The notes under the pieces are model-generated. The model searched no databases and was not told the DNA's origin. It was given only the letters and a program-made list of their open reading frames with translations. Source: an uncultured bacterium (GTDB lineage: Bacteria > Bacillota_A > Clostridia > Lachnospirales > Lachnospiraceae). Taken from it: a stretch of 35,028 bases of DNA. Below, in pieces: positions 33,951 through 35,028 of the stretch; positions within the stretch are counted from its first letter, which is position 1; every line of letters begins with the position of its first letter. The stretch spans positions 1 through 35,028 of the forward strand of contig CAJMOO010000010.1 of assembly GCA_905215045.1 (NCBI GenBank). Reading direction: 5' to 3'. Made by a program: the position numbers and the translations under genes.

Positions 33951-34361
33951 TCATTCTGCTTCTTCTGCTGAATCAATCGATTCTTCCTCCAAATCTGTTG
34001 TCTCAGGTTCTTCTGTTTCTTCTATCTCTTCAGATTCTTCACTTTCCGCTTCCTGTTTTTCTTTCTGAAGTGCTTCTGCCTTTGCAATTCGTTCTTTTAA
34101 CAGTTCAAGATCTTCTGCTGACATTTCATCAACGCACTCAAACGCATTATCGTATTTTTTTGTGACTTTTACAAAAACATGTTCTTTCACTTTCTTTTTT
34201 GCATTATGCTTAAGTTCCTGATTCAGAACTTTTCCCTGCTCCACGGTCTGTTCACCTTTTTCGATCATTTTCTCAACGATGTCTTTTGTGACTTCAGCCG
34301 TTGTAGCCGCTGCACCTACACTTGCTAAAAATGCCTTTTTAATTCCATTTGTTAAATCCAT
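33951..34361 (-). CDS. Phasin-like protein with acidic C-terminal tail
   Basis: A 136-residue helical protein. Residues 1-60 (NGIKKAFLASVGAAATTAEVTKDIVEKMIEKGEQTVEQGK) match the pattern of phasin-superfamily/polyhydroxyalkanoate granule-associated proteins. These are amphipathic coiled coils that bind hydrophobic surfaces. The last 40 residues are almost all Glu, Ser and Thr. It sits directly before the ABC1 kinase gene, a pairing I recall in other Firmicutes. No PHA synthase is in the window, so a role at granules is doubtful; a kinase partner or membrane-surface role is a guess. AAAGGATG precedes the ATG. Confidence 0.7.
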   Translation of the reverse strand: MDLTNGIKKAFLASVGAAATTAEVTKDIVEKMIEKGEQTVEQGKVLNQELKHNAKKKVKEHVFVKVTKKYDNAFECVDEMSAEDLELLKERIAKAEALQKEKQEAESEESEEIEETEEPETTDLEEESIDSAEEAE

Positions 34362-34415
34362 AACGTCATCATCCTTTCTTAAAAAGTATAATCATTTGTT
34401 ATATTTATTTTACCA

Positions 34416-34856
34416 CTACAAATCTTCAAGGACAACCGTAAATGGACCATCATTTATCAAAGAAACCTCCATATGTGCACCAAATACTCCTGTCTGCACG
34501 ATATCTATTTCTTTTTTACATTCACCAATGATATATTCATATAACTCCTCAGCTTTTTGGGGATCTCCAGCTTGTGTAAAACTAGGACGATTTCCTTTTT
34601 TACAGCTTGCATAAAGTGTAAACTGAGATACCAGTAACAGCTCTCCTCCTACATCTTTCAGAGAAAGATTTGTTTTCCCGTTCTCGTCTTCGAAAATGCG
34701 CAAATTGATCATTTTTCTAATGTATTTATCTGCTTCTTCTTTTGTATCTTCGTGTCCTACTCCGATCAAAACCAGATATCCATTTTTTATCTTTCCAGTA
34801 TATTCACCATCTACTTTTACAGATGCTTCTTTCACTCTCTGAATCACAAATTTCAT
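34416..34856 (-). CDS. dtd: D-aminoacyl-tRNA deacylase Dtd
   Basis: A 146-residue enzyme that removes D-amino acids (notably D-Tyr) and misacylated glycine from tRNA. It shows [21 protein letters not shown] at the N-terminus, the active-site SQFTLYA (about 78-84), RPSFTQAG and NDGPFTV (the GP motif, about 135). The ATG at 34856 follows AAAGGAAGAAG; a start 8 codons upstream lacks a ribosome site and is rejected. In front of it AACACA/TGTGTT (34874-34889) is a 6-base inverted repeat. A terminator separates it from the next upstream gene. It is the probable first gene of the group. Confidence 0.95.
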   Translation of the reverse strand: MKFVIQRVKEASVKVDGEYTGKIKNGYLVLIGVGHEDTKEEADKYIRKMINLRIFEDENGKTNLSLKDVGGELLLVSQFTLYASCKKGNRPSFTQAGDPQKAEELYEYIIGECKKEIDIVQTGVFGAHMEVSLINDGPFTVVLEDL

Positions 34857-34902
34857 CGATCTTCTTCCTTTCCAACACATAACTGTGTTATATAATTTTA
34901 TA

Positions 34903-34937
34903 AAAGAAAAGGATCAGAAATTTAAAATCTCTGATCC
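34903..34937 (-). terminator. Rho-independent terminator of the gene entering from the right edge
   Basis: Minus strand: GGATCAGA/TCTGATCC stem (34911-34918 and 34930-34937), 11-base AT loop, followed by TTTTCTTTTA. It stops the transcript arriving from beyond 35028, about 30 bases after its probable stop codon. Confidence 0.85.
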
Positions 34938-34966
34938 CTTGTATTCTTATGTAAGGTAAATAAATC

Positions 34967-35028
34967 CTAGTTATTGATTAATTTATCTTCGTTGCTCCAG
35001 CTGTATAAGCTACGGATTTCTTTTCCGA
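34967..35028 (-). CDS. Partial 3' end of an unknown gene running off the window
   Basis: Only the last 19 codons are visible, ending ...RSLYSWSNEDKLINN and a TAG at 34967-34969, about 30 bases before a strong terminator. A second frame is also open up to a nearby stop, so the frame is chosen on composition and distance to the terminator. No family can be named from so little. Confidence 0.4.
   Translation of the reverse strand, partial: GKEIRSLYSWSNEDKLINN

Noticed and set aside
34362..34415. Possible promoter between dtd and the phasin-like gene
   Set aside because: A TATACT-like -10 is present but no acceptable -35 lies at 16-18 bases; co-transcription with dtd is simpler.
1..35028. CRISPR arrays, tRNA or rRNA genes, insertion sequences, prophage genes
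   Set aside because: I saw no regularly spaced repeats, no cloverleaf or rRNA-like stretch, no transposase or integrase, and no long gap without genes.

Overview
The window is AT-rich chromosomal DNA from a Gram-positive, anaerobic member of the Firmicutes. A Lachnospiraceae gut bacterium (Anaerostipes-like) is my best guess. The reasons are the Gram-positive type PolC, the classical frr-uppS-cdsA-dxr-rseP-ispG-polC-rimP-nusA-infB gene order, strong AGGAGG-type ribosome binding sites, a bile salt hydrolase, and a giant acyl-CoA dehydratase activase typical of Clostridia. The genus is inference. Almost every gene is on the minus strand; only the small ORF at 2459 and the UvrD/PcrA helicase are on the plus strand. 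I see no rRNA or tRNA gene, CRISPR array, insertion sequence or prophage.

Left part (1-7500), mixed accessory and housekeeping genes: a bile salt hydrolase, a FUSC-type membrane protein, a divergent small unknown protein and a UvrD/PcrA helicase. Then comes a minus-strand group of mscL (with a zinc ribbon), a flavodoxin-fold reductase and a ThiW-type ECF transporter S component, followed by a cytidylate-kinase-like gene.

Centre (7600-26010), a large core block read leftward. The order of transcription is pyrH, frr, uppS, cdsA, dxr, rseP, ispG, polC, then rimP, nusA, ylxR, ylxQ, infB, rbfA, nrnA-like, truB, ribF. It couples nucleotide supply, ribosome recycling, isoprenoid and phospholipid precursor synthesis, replication, transcription elongation and translation initiation/ribosome maturation. 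A promoter just after polC and a leader hairpin before rimP suggest a second regulated transcription unit. A strong terminator between frr and uppS suggests partial uncoupling there.

Right part (26150-35028): a CarD-like RNA polymerase-binding protein, an orphan Hpt phosphotransfer protein and a 1497-residue tandem BadF/BcrA-type activase with a DUF2229-like region. Beyond these lies a probable operon of dtd, a phasin-like protein, an ABC1/UbiB kinase and a YgjP-like metallopeptidase. The extreme right end holds the last codons of one more minus-strand gene.

Several starts are corrected using ribosome binding sites and promoters (FUSC, small ORF, uvrD, mscL, cytidylate kinase-like, nrnA-like, polC, cdsA, uppS, pyrH, hpt, dtd). 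I found no convincing wholly new system. The best leads are the giant activase with a repeat-flanked promoter, the bile salt hydrolase/FUSC neighbourhood, the rimP leader hairpin and the zinc-ribbon MscL.
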